Positions 14,900-24,635 of a stretch of DNA of 64,000 nt are shown piece by piece. Under the pieces are notes generated by a model that worked only from the letters and a program-made list of their open reading frames with translations, was not told the origin of the DNA and did not search any database. The DNA comes from Paenibacillus dakarensis. GTDB lineage: Bacteria; Bacillota; Bacilli; Paenibacillales; Paenibacillaceae. Location: the NCBI RefSeq assembly GCF_001373415.1, contig NZ_CDSE01000052.1, positions 27,465 through 91,464 of the forward strand. The letters run 5' to 3'. Position 1 is the first letter of the stretch; the number at the start of each line of letters is the position of its first letter. The position numbers were made by a program, and so were the translations under genes.

Positions 14900-16810
14900 A
14901 TGACAACCGTGCAAAATCTCGGAACCATGGTGCATGCCGGCTTTGGACAGGGAGCTGCTATCCGGTTTGATGGAAATCGGCACCGGGTTTGCTTCGTAAA
15001 CAACGGGTATCCTGCAGTCGTGTATGAATTTGATCTGGTGACGGGGGAACGGCTGTTTCAAAGCCCTCTCCCGTCGGCGGATTGCGTCTGGGGAATCTGT
15101 TCAACAGAATCCGGAGATGTCTATCTCAGCGGGACAGGCGACGGGGTGCTGTACCGTTTAAACTCAGACGGTCTCTTCTCATTAGGCACAAACCCCGCCG
15201 ATCCTTGGGTGTTTCAGCTCTATGCCGAGCAAGACAGTATCTTCGGAGGAACATACCCAAACTCCAAGCTGTTCGAGTATGATACCCTATCACAAACCTT
15301 CCGTGATTATGGCTGCGTTATGCCGGGAGAGGATTACATACGAGGCCTGACGGCTGATGAACGATGGATTTATGCGGGGATCGGAAGCACCAAGCATGTG
15401 ATCCGGATCGACCGGGTTACTGGCAAGCGAACGGAGCTTCAGTTGGATGGAATCAGTGGGTCGAAGGGCTTTGTGGACCGGTTATGGGTCAAGGAGGACT
15501 GCCTGTTTGTCTCTTGTGATTTTGTGAATGTCCATGTTTTTCATCTGGATTCTCTCGAACGCATCGGTTCCTTCGCCAGCGACAATATGTTGACCGGACC
15601 CATCACCCATTATCCCGGGCTTCTCTTCTTCAAGCAGGGCACCAAGCTGTGCAGTTGGGATATGGCAAATGCCCGCTTATGCGAGACAGGCATCGATGGT
15701 CTGCCGCCTGGCAGGTGCAAGGCTCTGGAATGGCTGACGCCAAACCAAGGCTCGGAGAAAGCGCCGCATCTTGCCCTGGTGACGGTAAATGCTGAAACAG
15801 CCATTATCGATCTGTCAAACAAGCAGGTTACAACACAACGGCTTGCAGTAGAGCCTCAGCCACTTCAAATTACCTGTCTCGAAACAGGACCCGAAGGCAA
15901 GCTGTATCTCGGAGGTTATCAGCGGGGGTTCTCCATCTACGATCCTCATACGGACAAGCATGAGCTCGAGATCGGCCTGTTTCCCCAGATTGAAGGGCTT
16001 ACCTTCCTGGATGGCGTGGCGTACTTCGGTACCTACACTCACGCGAATATGTTCCGTTACGATCCTGGCCAGCCGCTGGATTTCGGATGGAAGCCTGAGC
16101 ATAATCCCGGCTGTCTCGGAAGCCTCGGGCATTCTCAAGACAGGCCATTCGCTATGACCACAGGCGGCGGACTTGTCTTCGCCGGATGCATTCCCGATTA
16201 CGGGATTCGGGGCGGGGCACTTGGTGTGCATGACCCTTCCACCAATGAATGGAAGGTTTATCCCGATATCGTCCAGGAGCAGAGCATCCTGGGACTCGCT
16301 TATCAGGACGGCTTGCTGTACGGAGGCACGACGGTTTGGGGCGGTCTCGGCACACCTCCAGTGGAAGGTCCAGCCAAAATGTTCATATGGGATGTGGCTT
16401 CAGCGAGGAAAGTCTCAGAATTCATTCCTGAAATTCCTTCACTTGATCGGCCCCCTCTTATGATCGGAGGTCTGACCGTTGGTCCGGATGGGTGGATCTG
16501 GGGCGCGATTGACGGCACCATCTTTGCTATGGAACCTGAGACCTGCAGGGTTGTGAAGAGTAAATTGATACTGCCTTCCGAATACAAGTACAGCAAATGC
16601 CGACCGATTTATTTGAAATGGGGCCAAGACGGCCTCCTGTATACGACACTTGGCCGGCGCTTAACCGTTATCCATCCGGATACCCTGGAGCATGTTTTCC
16701 TAAACGATGAGATTGTGGGCAATATGACGCTTGATCAGACCGGACGCGTGTATTACGACGCCGGAAAAGAGCTGTACCGCCTGGTTCCGCCGAGTAATCT
16801 TTTGAAATGA
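14900..16810 (+). CDS. Cytoplasmic beta-propeller protein, second paralog
   Basis: The 636-residue protein is a tandem copy of the preceding gene: GFGQGAAIRFDGNRHRVCF, FQSPLP, YAGIGSTKHVIRIDRVTGK, YLGGYQRGFSIYDPHTDK and GGTTVWGGLG occur in the same order. The start ATG has a CAGGGATCAGG site. There are 30 bases between the two genes, so they are co-transcribed. Conserved glycines and tryptophans across both copies suggest both are functional. A role in handling the imported oligosaccharide is inferred from the operon only. Confidence 0.75.
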   Translation: MTTVQNLGTMVHAGFGQGAAIRFDGNRHRVCFVNNGYPAVVYEFDLVTGERLFQSPLPSADCVWGICSTESGDVYLSGTGDGVLYRLNSDGLFSLGTNPADPWVFQLYAEQDSIFGGTYPNSKLFEYDTLSQTFRDYGCVMPGEDYIRGLTADERWIYAGIGSTKHVIRIDRVTGKRTELQLDGISGSKGFVDRLWVKEDCLFVSCDFVNVHVFHLDSLERIGSFASDNMLTGPITHYPGLLFFKQGTKLCSWDMANARLCETGIDGLPPGRCKALEWLTPNQGSEKAPHLALVTVNAETAIIDLSNKQVTTQRLAVEPQPLQITCLETGPEGKLYLGGYQRGFSIYDPHTDKHELEIGLFPQIEGLTFLDGVAYFGTYTHANMFRYDPGQPLDFGWKPEHNPGCLGSLGHSQDRPFAMTTGGGLVFAGCIPDYGIRGGALGVHDPSTNEWKVYPDIVQEQSILGLAYQDGLLYGGTTVWGGLGTPPVEGPAKMFIWDVASARKVSEFIPEIPSLDRPPLMIGGLTVGPDGWIWGAIDGTIFAMEPETCRVVKSKLILPSEYKYSKCRPIYLKWGQDGLLYTTLGRRLTVIHPDTLEHVFLNDEIVGNMTLDQTGRVYYDAGKELYRLVPPSNLLK

Positions 16811-16882
16811 TTATTTAATTCTCCATGTATTTCGTCTTAAGATGAGACCATTGATACATCGAGATGAAAGGAGCTTCAACTT

Positions 16883-17827
16883 ATGAGTATGCAGCCGTCT
16901 CTGTCGAAGGCTGTGCCAGCCAAGCGTATTTTGCGAAAGAGGTCTTGGCAAGATTGGGACCTTTATGTCATGCTGGTACCTGGCATTATTTTCTTTTTGC
17001 TATTCCGTTACTTACCAATGTGGGGGATCATTATTTCCTTCCAGGATTACAATCCGTTTGCAGGAATCTGGAAGAGTGCCTGGGTGGGCTTGGAGCATTT
17101 CAGAACCCTCCTGAATTACGATGGGTTTTGGCAGCTGTTCCGCAACTCCATTGTGCTCAGTCTGTTAAATCTTGTGTTCTACTTCCCGATGCCGATCATT
17201 ATCGCCTTGATGCTGAATGAAGTCCGCAAGAAGGTTTTCAAGAATACCATCCAATCGATTATCTACATGCCTCACTTCATTTCCTGGGTAGTCGTGGCAG
17301 GTATCACCGTACTGCTGTTCGGCACCCAGGATGGTATCGTAAATGATTTCATCGTTATGTCCGGAAGCGAGCCGGTCAATTTCCTGACCAGCAGCGACTG
17401 GTTCCGAACGATGATCGTATCCCAGAGCATATGGAAGGAAGCAGGATGGGGCACGATTATCTTTCTTGCAGCCCTGTCAGGGGTAGATCCGCAGCTCTAT
17501 GAAGCTTCCATCGTCGACGGAGCGGGCAGATGGCGCCAATTGTGGCATATTACTCTGCCTTCAATCCGAAGCACCATTCTTATTTTGCTGATCCTGCGAG
17601 TCGGCAGCATTCTGGATAACGGGTTCGAGCAGATCCTTCTGATGCTGAGTCCCACCACCTACAATGTCGGGGATGTCTTTGAAACCTATGTATACCGTGA
17701 AGGTCTGGTAGGCGGTAAATTCAGCTATACCACAGCGGTCGGCCTGTTTAAATCCGTCATTGGACTAGTCATGGTTATGTTGGCCAACCATCTGACCAAA
17801 CGCTTTGGTGAGGAAGGAGTCTACTAG
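16883..17827 (+). CDS. ABC carbohydrate permease, LplB type
   Basis: The 314-residue membrane protein has about six helices, and the EAA loop ALSGVDPQLYEASIVDGAGR near residues 195-215 that contacts the ATPase. The N-terminus DWDLYVMLVPGIIFFLLFRYLPMWGI is typical of LplB/YtcP-partner permeases for oligosaccharides. The start ATG follows GAAAGGAGC. It forms a heterodimer with the next gene. No ATPase gene is nearby, as is usual when a shared MsmX-like ATPase serves several importers. Confidence 0.9.
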   Translation: MSMQPSLSKAVPAKRILRKRSWQDWDLYVMLVPGIIFFLLFRYLPMWGIIISFQDYNPFAGIWKSAWVGLEHFRTLLNYDGFWQLFRNSIVLSLLNLVFYFPMPIIIALMLNEVRKKVFKNTIQSIIYMPHFISWVVVAGITVLLFGTQDGIVNDFIVMSGSEPVNFLTSSDWFRTMIVSQSIWKEAGWGTIIFLAALSGVDPQLYEASIVDGAGRWRQLWHITLPSIRSTILILLILRVGSILDNGFEQILLMLSPTTYNVGDVFETYVYREGLVGGKFSYTTAVGLFKSVIGLVMVMLANHLTKRFGEEGVY

Positions 17828-17828
17828 A

Positions 17829-18707
17829 ATGAAACGATTTCGCACCCCAGGAAACTTGATATTTGACGGCGTTAATACTTTAATGCTGATATTTTTCGCA
17901 TCGCTTACGCTGTTTCCGTTTCTCTATGTATTGGCTGTTTCCCTTTCTCCTCTTGAGCAGGTAATGAGGGGAGGGCTGATTCTCTGGCCGGAGAACTTTA
18001 CCTTTGACTCGTACAAAATGATTTTTTCTAATACCCACTTTACGACATCACTGTGGGTTACCATTGCCATCACCGTTGTCGGAACAATCACCAATCTGGT
18101 GTTAACCGTCTCGATGGCCTATCCGCTGTCCAAGAAACGGCTGAAGGGCAGGAGCGTTATTCTGTTTCTTGTTCTGTTCACCATGCTGTTCTCCGGAGGG
18201 ATGATTCCGAGCTTCCTCGTTATGAAATGGTTGGGACTGCTGAATTCCTTCTGGTCGGTGATCATTCCAGGTGCGATCAATGCCTTTAACCTGATCATTC
18301 TGAAAAACTTCTTCCAGAGCATTCCTGACGCCCTTGAGGAGTCGGGCCGCATTGACGGCGCAAGCAATACGGGGGTGTTGTTAAAGATTATTTTGCCTCT
18401 GTCCATGCCAGCCATGGCTACTTTCACTTTGTTCTACGCTGTAGGGCACTGGAATCAGTTCTTCCAGTCCGTCATGTACGTTAACAATTCCAGCCTCTGG
18501 CCTATTCAGGTAATCCTGCGTCAAATGATCATCGAAGGCTCTGTAGAGGAATACCAGGCGGCAATTGCCAACGGCAGTTTGGAAATCATGCCGACAACGA
18601 TCAAAATGGCGGCCATCATCGTCGCCACCGTTCCGATTCTGTGTGTCTATCCTTTTCTGCAAAAGCATTTCGCCAAGGGTGTTATGCTGGGCTCGGTAAA
18701 AGGTTAA
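17829..18707 (+). CDS. ABC carbohydrate permease, YtcP type
   Basis: The 292-residue protein has six membrane helices and the EAA loop IPDALEESGRIDGASNTGV near residue 170. It ends in ...FAKGVMLGSVKG, the usual tail of YtcP/MalG-type permeases. The start ATG lies one base after the stop of the first permease and uses a ribosome site inside that gene, so the two are translationally coupled. It is the second half of the channel. Confidence 0.9.
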   Translation: MKRFRTPGNLIFDGVNTLMLIFFASLTLFPFLYVLAVSLSPLEQVMRGGLILWPENFTFDSYKMIFSNTHFTTSLWVTIAITVVGTITNLVLTVSMAYPLSKKRLKGRSVILFLVLFTMLFSGGMIPSFLVMKWLGLLNSFWSVIIPGAINAFNLIILKNFFQSIPDALEESGRIDGASNTGVLLKIILPLSMPAMATFTLFYAVGHWNQFFQSVMYVNNSSLWPIQVILRQMIIEGSVEEYQAAIANGSLEIMPTTIKMAAIIVATVPILCVYPFLQKHFAKGVMLGSVKG

Positions 18708-18718
18708 CTCTCTTCGCT

Positions 18719-18746
18719 CAGTCAAAGGCGTGTCCGCCTTTGACTG
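18719..18746 (+). terminator. Intercistronic hairpin
   Basis: CAGTCAAAGGCG pairs perfectly with CGCCTTTGACTG over a four-base loop. No T-run follows, so it more likely protects or sets relative levels of mRNA ahead of the binding-protein gene than stops transcription fully. Confidence 0.5.
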
Positions 18747-18840
18747 ATGCTTGGAAAGTTCTTTCCTCGGGAGGTTAGACCGCAAGGGCGGGTATCGGTT
18801 GTCAGCTGATCATATAAACAAAACTTTAGGAGGGTTACAA

Positions 18841-20346
18841 ATGAAAGGAACATGGAAGAAAATGCTGTCCGGTACCATGATTGCAGCCATGCTGGTTTCC
18901 GTGCTATCGGGATGCGGTGGTCAATCAAAAGCTGGAGATAGCACCCCAGCCAAGGACGGCGCTAAACCAGCAGAGAAATTTAAAATCAGTATGATGTATC
19001 CGCTTACAGGGGATGCTCCGAAGAAAAGTGAAGCCTGGAAATGGATGGAGGACAAATTCGGTGTTGAGCTTGATTTGCAGGCTGTTCCCGCTAATGGTTA
19101 TACAGAGAAAATCAGGCTGACCGTTGCTTCCGGCGATCTTCCGGACCTGATGGTATGGACCGCTTACCCGGATCCGGAGCTGAGAAAGTATGTAGAACAG
19201 GGAGCCTTCAAGGAATTGACGGATGTGATTGGCAATTACAGCAACATCATGGAAACCCCGGAGCAAGCGTTTGAGAATGTGAAGATCAACAAGAAGATCT
19301 ACTCCATCCCGCGCCCGCGTCCGCTTCAAGGTAACGCTGTCTTCATCCGCAAGGACTGGCTGGATAATCTGGGGCTGCCGATTCCAAAAACGACAGAGGA
19401 GTATGCGGATACCGCCATTAAATTCACAACCATGGATCCCGACCAGAATGGCAAGCCAGATACCTTTGGTATTGCTGTCGCTGAGGGCTTGAGCTTCCTG
19501 GAACAGCTGTGGATGGCTTTTGATACAGGTAATGTATGGAGGGAAATGGAAGATGGTACCCTTCAGCACTGGGATACTACCCCGGGCCGTAAGGAAGCCC
19601 TCGGCTGGCTGGCAGATCTGTACAAAAAGGGCGCACTTGACAAGGACTTTCCTGTCATCAAGTTCACTCAGGTTAACGAGAAGTTCGTTGCAGGCAAAAT
19701 GGGCATGGTAATAGGCACCGGGCCAACAGCTTATGGTCAGGTCGTAGCCGACATAAAGAAACTAAATCCCAAGGCTGAAGTGATCATGATTGATCCTCCA
19801 GTCGGACCAACCGGAAAATTCGGCACACCTCAAGCTGCGGGTTTCTATGGCCAATGGGTCATTAACTCAAAGGTATCCGACGAGAAGCTGGCTAAGATCA
19901 TGGAAGTACTGGATTGGCAGGCAACCCAGGAAGCACTGGACTACAAACGTAAAGGCATTGAAGGCGTCCACTACAAGATGGAGAACGGAGAAATCGTTCT
20001 GACGGATAAATACAAGGAGGATGGCGTCATTAACCTGGTTGCCCACAACAAATACAATCCGTATTACACCACTCCGGGAGCGCCTAAAGAAGTAACTCAA
20101 GCTCAATTGGATCAATGGAAGAATATTGAAACCTTTGGTATTCCGAACCCGGCTGTTGCGGCTTTGACACCGACCATGGAGTCAAAGAGTGCCGATCTTG
20201 ACAAATACAGTCTGGAAACATTTGTTAAAATCGTAACTGGTGAACAACCTCTGGACACATTTGATACGTTTGTGGAAGAATGGAAGAAGAGAGGCGGAGA
20301 ACAAATTACCAAGGAAGTTAACGAATGGTATAAAGAACAAAAGTAA
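18841..20346 (+). CDS. Lipoprotein substrate-binding protein, LipO/YtcQ type
   Basis: The 501-residue protein begins with a lipoprotein signal: basic MKGTWKK, a hydrophobic stretch and the lipobox LSGC at residues 19-22, after which Cys would be lipidated. The mature part (KISMMYPLTGDAPKKSEAWK, LTVASGDLPDLMVWT) is a family 1 extracellular solute-binding protein. It delivers an oligosaccharide to the two upstream permeases. The start has AGGAGG eight bases upstream. The in-frame start 30 codons earlier lacks this support. Confidence 0.9.
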   Translation: MKGTWKKMLSGTMIAAMLVSVLSGCGGQSKAGDSTPAKDGAKPAEKFKISMMYPLTGDAPKKSEAWKWMEDKFGVELDLQAVPANGYTEKIRLTVASGDLPDLMVWTAYPDPELRKYVEQGAFKELTDVIGNYSNIMETPEQAFENVKINKKIYSIPRPRPLQGNAVFIRKDWLDNLGLPIPKTTEEYADTAIKFTTMDPDQNGKPDTFGIAVAEGLSFLEQLWMAFDTGNVWREMEDGTLQHWDTTPGRKEALGWLADLYKKGALDKDFPVIKFTQVNEKFVAGKMGMVIGTGPTAYGQVVADIKKLNPKAEVIMIDPPVGPTGKFGTPQAAGFYGQWVINSKVSDEKLAKIMEVLDWQATQEALDYKRKGIEGVHYKMENGEIVLTDKYKEDGVINLVAHNKYNPYYTTPGAPKEVTQAQLDQWKNIETFGIPNPAVAALTPTMESKSADLDKYSLETFVKIVTGEQPLDTFDTFVEEWKKRGGEQITKEVNEWYKEQK

Positions 20347-20377
20347 TATAAGCGAATAGGAAAATGTTGCCAATTAA

Positions 20378-20398
20378 GGAGGGACTTATCGTCCCTCC
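20378..20398 (+). terminator. Hairpin between binding protein and regulator
   Basis: GGAGGGAC pairs with GTCCCTCC over a five-base loop, followed by ATTTGG. It may reduce read-through into the regulator gene. Confidence 0.45.
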
Positions 20399-20446
20399 AT
20401 TTGGCGTGTTACCGGAGCTAATGACTATCCAAGGAAGTGAACCATC

Positions 20447-22789
20447 ATGAAATCATTTTCTCTAAGACGTAATTATAAATGGAGGCTGGTGCTTGCTGCC
20501 TGCTTATTATCTATCATTCCAATTCTCATCATTGGTTTCGCTTCTTATACCATCGCGATAAACAGCCTAGAGCAGGAGGTCGGGAGAGCTAAAAAGGAGA
20601 CGATCAAGCAGGTTCAGCAGCGGATCGATGATAAGCTGGTATCCTTGAACAAAAATATTTTGCAGCATCTCTTTAATACTTCCTTGGATAAATTTTTGAA
20701 TCTTGACACGCCTCATTCGAATTACAATTTGTTCCAGGAGACATTTGCCATTCTGAATAGTTTGGAGGTTCTCGTGGATAATGTGGATGCAGCACAGCTC
20801 TATATGCCTAAACACCGTCTCCTGCTGTCAGCCGACCAGGGCCTTCTCACGGCGGAGCAGATCGAGCCAGAACTGCTGAAAAGACTGGAAGGGAACAATC
20901 CTCCCTACTTCTGGTTCGAGAATACGCCGGAGCCAGGCAGCCCAATCACCCGGGGCAGTGCCCAGAACATTACCTATGTCAGGGAGGTTCCAATTAAGGG
21001 AGAGACACCTCTCGGCTATATTATCGTCAAGCTGAATGACCGGGCTTTCTTTCAGGTATACAGTGAGATGGACGCAGGAAATGACAGTGAGCTTCTGATT
21101 CTCACGCCTACGGGAAACATTTTCTCGGATTGGAACAAAAGCCTACTGCAGGATGACCTCTCTTCCTACAAATTTCTGAAGGAAATCCGCGATAGCAGTC
21201 TCAAGGAGAATGGTTACACGAAGGATATCGACGGTGAGGATATGCTGATTACCTATTGGGAATCTTCATATAACAATTGGAAATATGTATCCGTAGTGCC
21301 GGTCAAGGAACTGACTCCGCTGTTTGATCGAATCAAGATGCTAACCCTGCTCCTTTGCCTGACTCTGATCGCCGGATGCCTGATTGCGGCATTGATGCTG
21401 TCGAAGCATTTTTACCAATTAATCAACAATATTCTTGATCTCATCCGGGGTAAGCCGATTCGTCTTCCGCAGACAAGCGGCAAGGAGGATGAATTTGGGT
21501 TTATCAAGCATTACATGGAAACTCTCCATACCCTGAACGATTCCCTTAAGGACGAGGTCGATGAATCAAAGCCTGCGCTTGCAGCTAGCTTTATCCAGCA
21601 AGTGCTGACCGAGCCGATTCGCGAAGCCGAGCTTCGAGAGAAGTTTGCCTATTACGACCTTCCGAATCAAAGTCCCTTCTATACAGTAATGTGTATGGAG
21701 CTGGATATTAGACGAGACTTAAGCGAACAGGATTTCAATCTGTTTGTGTATGCTGTAAAGAACATTGCCGAGGAAGTACTCGGAACGGTCTTCGGAGGAT
21801 CCGTCGTCAAGGTACGTGCAGATCAAATCGTGCTGCTCATCAACCATCCGGATGGAGGAACTGCCTCCAGCCGCAATGCAGAAGCCTTCCGTCTCGCGGA
21901 GGAAATTTGCTCTATAGTCAAAGATCTGTTGAAGATAAAAATAACTGTAGGTGTAGGCCGGTGCTATGAAGGTCTCAGAGATATCCGCCGTTCTTTCAAG
22001 GAGGCTACAGACGCTCTGCAATACCGGCTTGTCGTAGGAAGCGGAAATGTCATCTATGTCGGTCAGGTGGAGCCGGAAACAGAGCGTCCGCCATTCGGAT
22101 ATCCCTCCGATGCGGAGCAGCAAATCATGCTTCATGTCAAAATCGGCAATGACCAGCAGGCTATGGAGTGGCTCGACAAGTTCGCCATAATACTGAAGCA
22201 GACGGAGGGCATCTCCTCAGAGCATGTGCGCATGGCGTTTATGCAACTTGTATCCCGGGCGCTTCGTGAACTGTATGAGCTTGATCCTGATGGCGGCCCG
22301 CGCTTGTTCTCGTATAACCTTTACGAGCAGGTGAATAAAATGACCACGATGTCACAGATGATCGACTGGCTGAAGGAAGAGGTGTTTCCTGCCATATCAG
22401 GTCATATGAAGCTGCGTCGGAACGATAACAATCACAAGACTATTGAAACCGTACTGGCTTATATCGAAGAGCATTATAGTGAGGATCTGTCCCAGCCGAT
22501 GATGGCGGAGCTGGCCGGTATGCCTCCGTCCCATTTCAGCCAAATCTTCAAGGATGAAGTAGGGCTTACCTTCAGTGACTATCTGATCGCCCACCGGATG
22601 AAGAAAGCGAAGGAATTGCTCCTGGAAACCGATATGAAGGTTGCGGAAATTGCAGAAAGGCTGCGGTATAACAATTCCCAGAACTTTATCCGGGTATTTA
22701 AACGCATTAACGGGGTTACACCGGGTGAGTTCAGGGTCTCTAACCGAGTCTCTGATTCATCCGATAAAGCAAACGAGAATGAACCGTAA
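20447..22789 (+). CDS. Transmembrane AraC-family sensor-regulator
   Basis: The 780-residue protein has a membrane helix at about residues 13-36, an extracellular sensor domain, a second helix at about 294-318 (LTLLLCLTLIAGCLIAALML), a middle region, and a C-terminal AraC DNA-binding domain from about 665 (VLAYIEEHYSEDLSQ...ELAGMPPSHFSQIFK...RVFKRINGVTPGEFR). One protein thus replaces a two-component pair. It probably senses the sugar, or the loaded binding protein, outside the cell and activates the upstream transporter genes. The ATG follows AAGGAAGTG. Confidence 0.85.
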   Translation: MKSFSLRRNYKWRLVLAACLLSIIPILIIGFASYTIAINSLEQEVGRAKKETIKQVQQRIDDKLVSLNKNILQHLFNTSLDKFLNLDTPHSNYNLFQETFAILNSLEVLVDNVDAAQLYMPKHRLLLSADQGLLTAEQIEPELLKRLEGNNPPYFWFENTPEPGSPITRGSAQNITYVREVPIKGETPLGYIIVKLNDRAFFQVYSEMDAGNDSELLILTPTGNIFSDWNKSLLQDDLSSYKFLKEIRDSSLKENGYTKDIDGEDMLITYWESSYNNWKYVSVVPVKELTPLFDRIKMLTLLLCLTLIAGCLIAALMLSKHFYQLINNILDLIRGKPIRLPQTSGKEDEFGFIKHYMETLHTLNDSLKDEVDESKPALAASFIQQVLTEPIREAELREKFAYYDLPNQSPFYTVMCMELDIRRDLSEQDFNLFVYAVKNIAEEVLGTVFGGSVVKVRADQIVLLINHPDGGTASSRNAEAFRLAEEICSIVKDLLKIKITVGVGRCYEGLRDIRRSFKEATDALQYRLVVGSGNVIYVGQVEPETERPPFGYPSDAEQQIMLHVKIGNDQQAMEWLDKFAIILKQTEGISSEHVRMAFMQLVSRALRELYELDPDGGPRLFSYNLYEQVNKMTTMSQMIDWLKEEVFPAISGHMKLRRNDNNHKTIETVLAYIEEHYSEDLSQPMMAELAGMPPSHFSQIFKDEVGLTFSDYLIAHRMKKAKELLLETDMKVAEIAERLRYNNSQNFIRVFKRINGVTPGEFRVSNRVSDSSDKANENEP

Positions 22790-22814
22790 GACTATCTTGA
22801 CTGTCTGCAAAAAC

Positions 22815-22851
22815 AATATAGCCACCTCCATAGTATGGGGGTGGCTATATT
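22815..22851 (+). terminator. Terminator-like hairpin after the AraC gene
   Basis: AATATAGCCACC pairs with GGTGGCTATATT over a loop of about thirteen bases. No long T-run follows on either strand. Confidence 0.55.
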
Positions 22852-22979
22852 AGTGTACAGCATAGACGCTGAGATGTGTGGGTACAACTCTTCGCCTCAT
22901 TATCAAAGCTAATAGTGCCATAAGAATGATTGTACGCAAATGTGAAAAAAGGTAAAATATAACTGCAAGGAGGTGTATT

Positions 22980-23375
22980 ATGGAGAATGGAAGGATTCTA
23001 GGAATAGCATACAATGTTATTCCTGTCACAAATATCGAAAGTTCCGCGAAATGGTTTAATAAACATTTTGGATTTAATATCCGGAATCAAAGGGAAGGCT
23101 ACTTAAGTTTGTTTAGAGAAAATCGGCCGATAATTGATTTAATCCAAAGCGATAATGACACAAGGGCAGTATTTGAAATTAATCATAAAAAAAGATGGGT
23201 TATCACTTTTTTTACAGATGATATTGAATCATTACATACGTATCTGAAATCAGAAGATGTGAAAGTCGGTAATATTAGTGATGAAGGCCGGTTTGGAAAA
23301 TTCTTCGTTCTAGAAGATCCAGACGGTAATTTATTTGATGTTTGGGAACATCATGATTGTGAATTAATTTATTAA
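22980..23375 (+). CDS. VOC (glyoxalase-fold) protein
   Basis: The 131-residue protein has the paired beta-alpha-beta-beta-beta layout of the vicinal oxygen chelate family: VIPVTNIESSAKWFNKHFGF at the start, and GRFGKFFVLEDPDGNLFDVWEH at the end, where the Glu is a likely metal ligand. Members isomerise or ring-open small molecules or bind drugs. The substrate is unknown. The start has AGGAGG upstream. It is the first gene of a second AT-rich accessory region. Confidence 0.8.
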   Translation: MENGRILGIAYNVIPVTNIESSAKWFNKHFGFNIRNQREGYLSLFRENRPIIDLIQSDNDTRAVFEINHKKRWVITFFTDDIESLHTYLKSEDVKVGNISDEGRFGKFFVLEDPDGNLFDVWEHHDCELIY

Positions 23376-23377
23376 TT

Positions 23378-23425
23378 TCTTGATATTCGAGGAAGCGAAA
23401 TCAGGTGGATATATCAGCGGGGACT
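23378..23425 (+). repeat. Relic of a long-class attC-like repeat
   Basis: TATTCGAGGAAGCGAAATCAG followed by GTGGATATATC matches the segment TTTGAGGAAGCGGAATCAG plus GCGGACAAC inside site 10. The arms and the terminal GTTA are missing. Confidence 0.4.
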
Positions 23426-23444
23426 TAACTTAAGGAGAATTAAT

Positions 23445-24017
23445 ATGGACTTCTTAAAAAAATCATGGAAAGAAAAACGAACAAAGTTCGAAATAGAACT
23501 ATTACATAAAGCTCAAGGAATGTCTGAGTCAAATCCACCATCTCCATGGCTCAAAGAAGTCATAGTACCTGCTTCCGGATGTCTAGCGTGTGGATGGGAT
23601 CAGAATGAAAACTTAGTACTTATTAGTAGTTCTGGTTATAGCATAACGGAAGTGAGCTCAGGAACAAGGATTCATAGAGATAGGGATTCGAAACTAACCG
23701 ATAAAAGCATTAGAAACAACAATTTATCCTTTCATTCACCTTATAATGGTGAAGTGATTGATATCTTTGGATTTGAAGCAGGAGACGGAATTCATACTAC
23801 GAATGACGGATGGTTTATTCAAGTTATTTATCCTTGGTGGCCCAGGGCTTCAGTTATAATTGAAAATCTATATAAATTAAACTATCAATATCTTAATGAT
23901 GCAACAATGATTGAATTAAAGCGATTAGATGGAGATCTAAAATGTGGCTTCGCTCCTTCAGGTAAAAGCCTGGTTATTTTAGGATCAGGAGGCGCATTGA
24001 TTTATTCAAGATTATAA
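23445..24017 (+). CDS. Hypothetical protein of 190 residues
   Basis: I do not recognise this soluble protein. It opens with a basic helical part (FLKKSWKEKRTKFEIELLHKAQGM), has a Cys pair in PASGCLACGWDQNENLVLIS, and continues as beta-rich sequence with VIYPWWPRASVI near residue 128. AAGGAG precedes the ATG. A relic of the structured repeat lies just before it, so it may once have been a cassette gene. Confidence 0.6.
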   Translation: MDFLKKSWKEKRTKFEIELLHKAQGMSESNPPSPWLKEVIVPASGCLACGWDQNENLVLISSSGYSITEVSSGTRIHRDRDSKLTDKSIRNNNLSFHSPYNGEVIDIFGFEAGDGIHTTNDGWFIQVIYPWWPRASVIIENLYKLNYQYLNDATMIELKRLDGDLKCGFAPSGKSLVILGSGGALIYSRL

Positions 24018-24032
24018 AGTGAATGATCGAAA

Positions 24033-24530
24033 TTGAATTACGATTTTTTTAGCCAAAAGGAGGTTGTCACAATATTCCTGGTATATTGGCGGTATTTACT
24101 TTATGTTCTAGATCATAAACTTAACGTACTGATCGAATGTTGGAAAGAAGGATTGTATCTTCAAGGAATTATGCATGATATGTCTAAGTTTTCATTGCAG
24201 GAATTTATACCATACGCTCTTAAGTTTTATTCAAATCAGAAGAATGAGAATGTCGAATTAAGATGGAAGAAAGCTTGGCTGCACCATCAAAATCATAATA
24301 AACATCATTGGGAATATTGGATCGTTAATAGAAACACAAGGGAAGCATTGCCAATGCCGAAGAAGTACATCATTGAGATGGTATGTGACTGGAGGTCATT
24401 TTCAAGAAAGTGGGGACGTAAGGTTAAAGAACCCAGTTTAGTCATAAGAATGTTGGAGTCAGATAGTGTGATATTACATCCACAGACCAGAAAAGAGCTT
24501 GAGGTTTACTTAAAACATACTAATATTTGA
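24033..24530 (+). CDS. DUF5662 family protein
   Basis: The 165-residue protein has the pattern of the DUF5662 group: LYVLDHKLNVLIECWKEGLY, MHDMSKFSLQEFIPYA and WLHHQNHNKHHWEYW. The many His and Asp residues (HD, HHQNHNKHH) look like a metal site related to HD-type proteins. The function is not established to my knowledge. The start is TTG, with a weak ribosome site overlapping the end of the previous gene's spacer. Confidence 0.75.
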   Translation: MNYDFFSQKEVVTIFLVYWRYLLYVLDHKLNVLIECWKEGLYLQGIMHDMSKFSLQEFIPYALKFYSNQKNENVELRWKKAWLHHQNHNKHHWEYWIVNRNTREALPMPKKYIIEMVCDWRSFSRKWGRKVKEPSLVIRMLESDSVILHPQTRKELEVYLKHTNI

Positions 24531-24535
24531 AAGCT

Positions 24536-24598
24536 GGCTGCGCTGCGCCGCTGACACTCCTTGGTCAGCCCGAGTTTTTCCAAGGAAGGGGAATTAAC
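24536..24598 (+). repeat. Relic of an attC-like repeat (left half)
   Basis: CTGCGCTGCGCCGCTGACAC and TCCTTGGTCAGCCCGAG resemble the CGCTGCGG...CCTCGGTCCGCCCGAG of site 5. The TAACA start and right arm are missing. Confidence 0.4.
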
Positions 24599-24635
24599 AT
24601 GTTAATATAGGAGTTATTGAAAGAGGTGGAACCGA

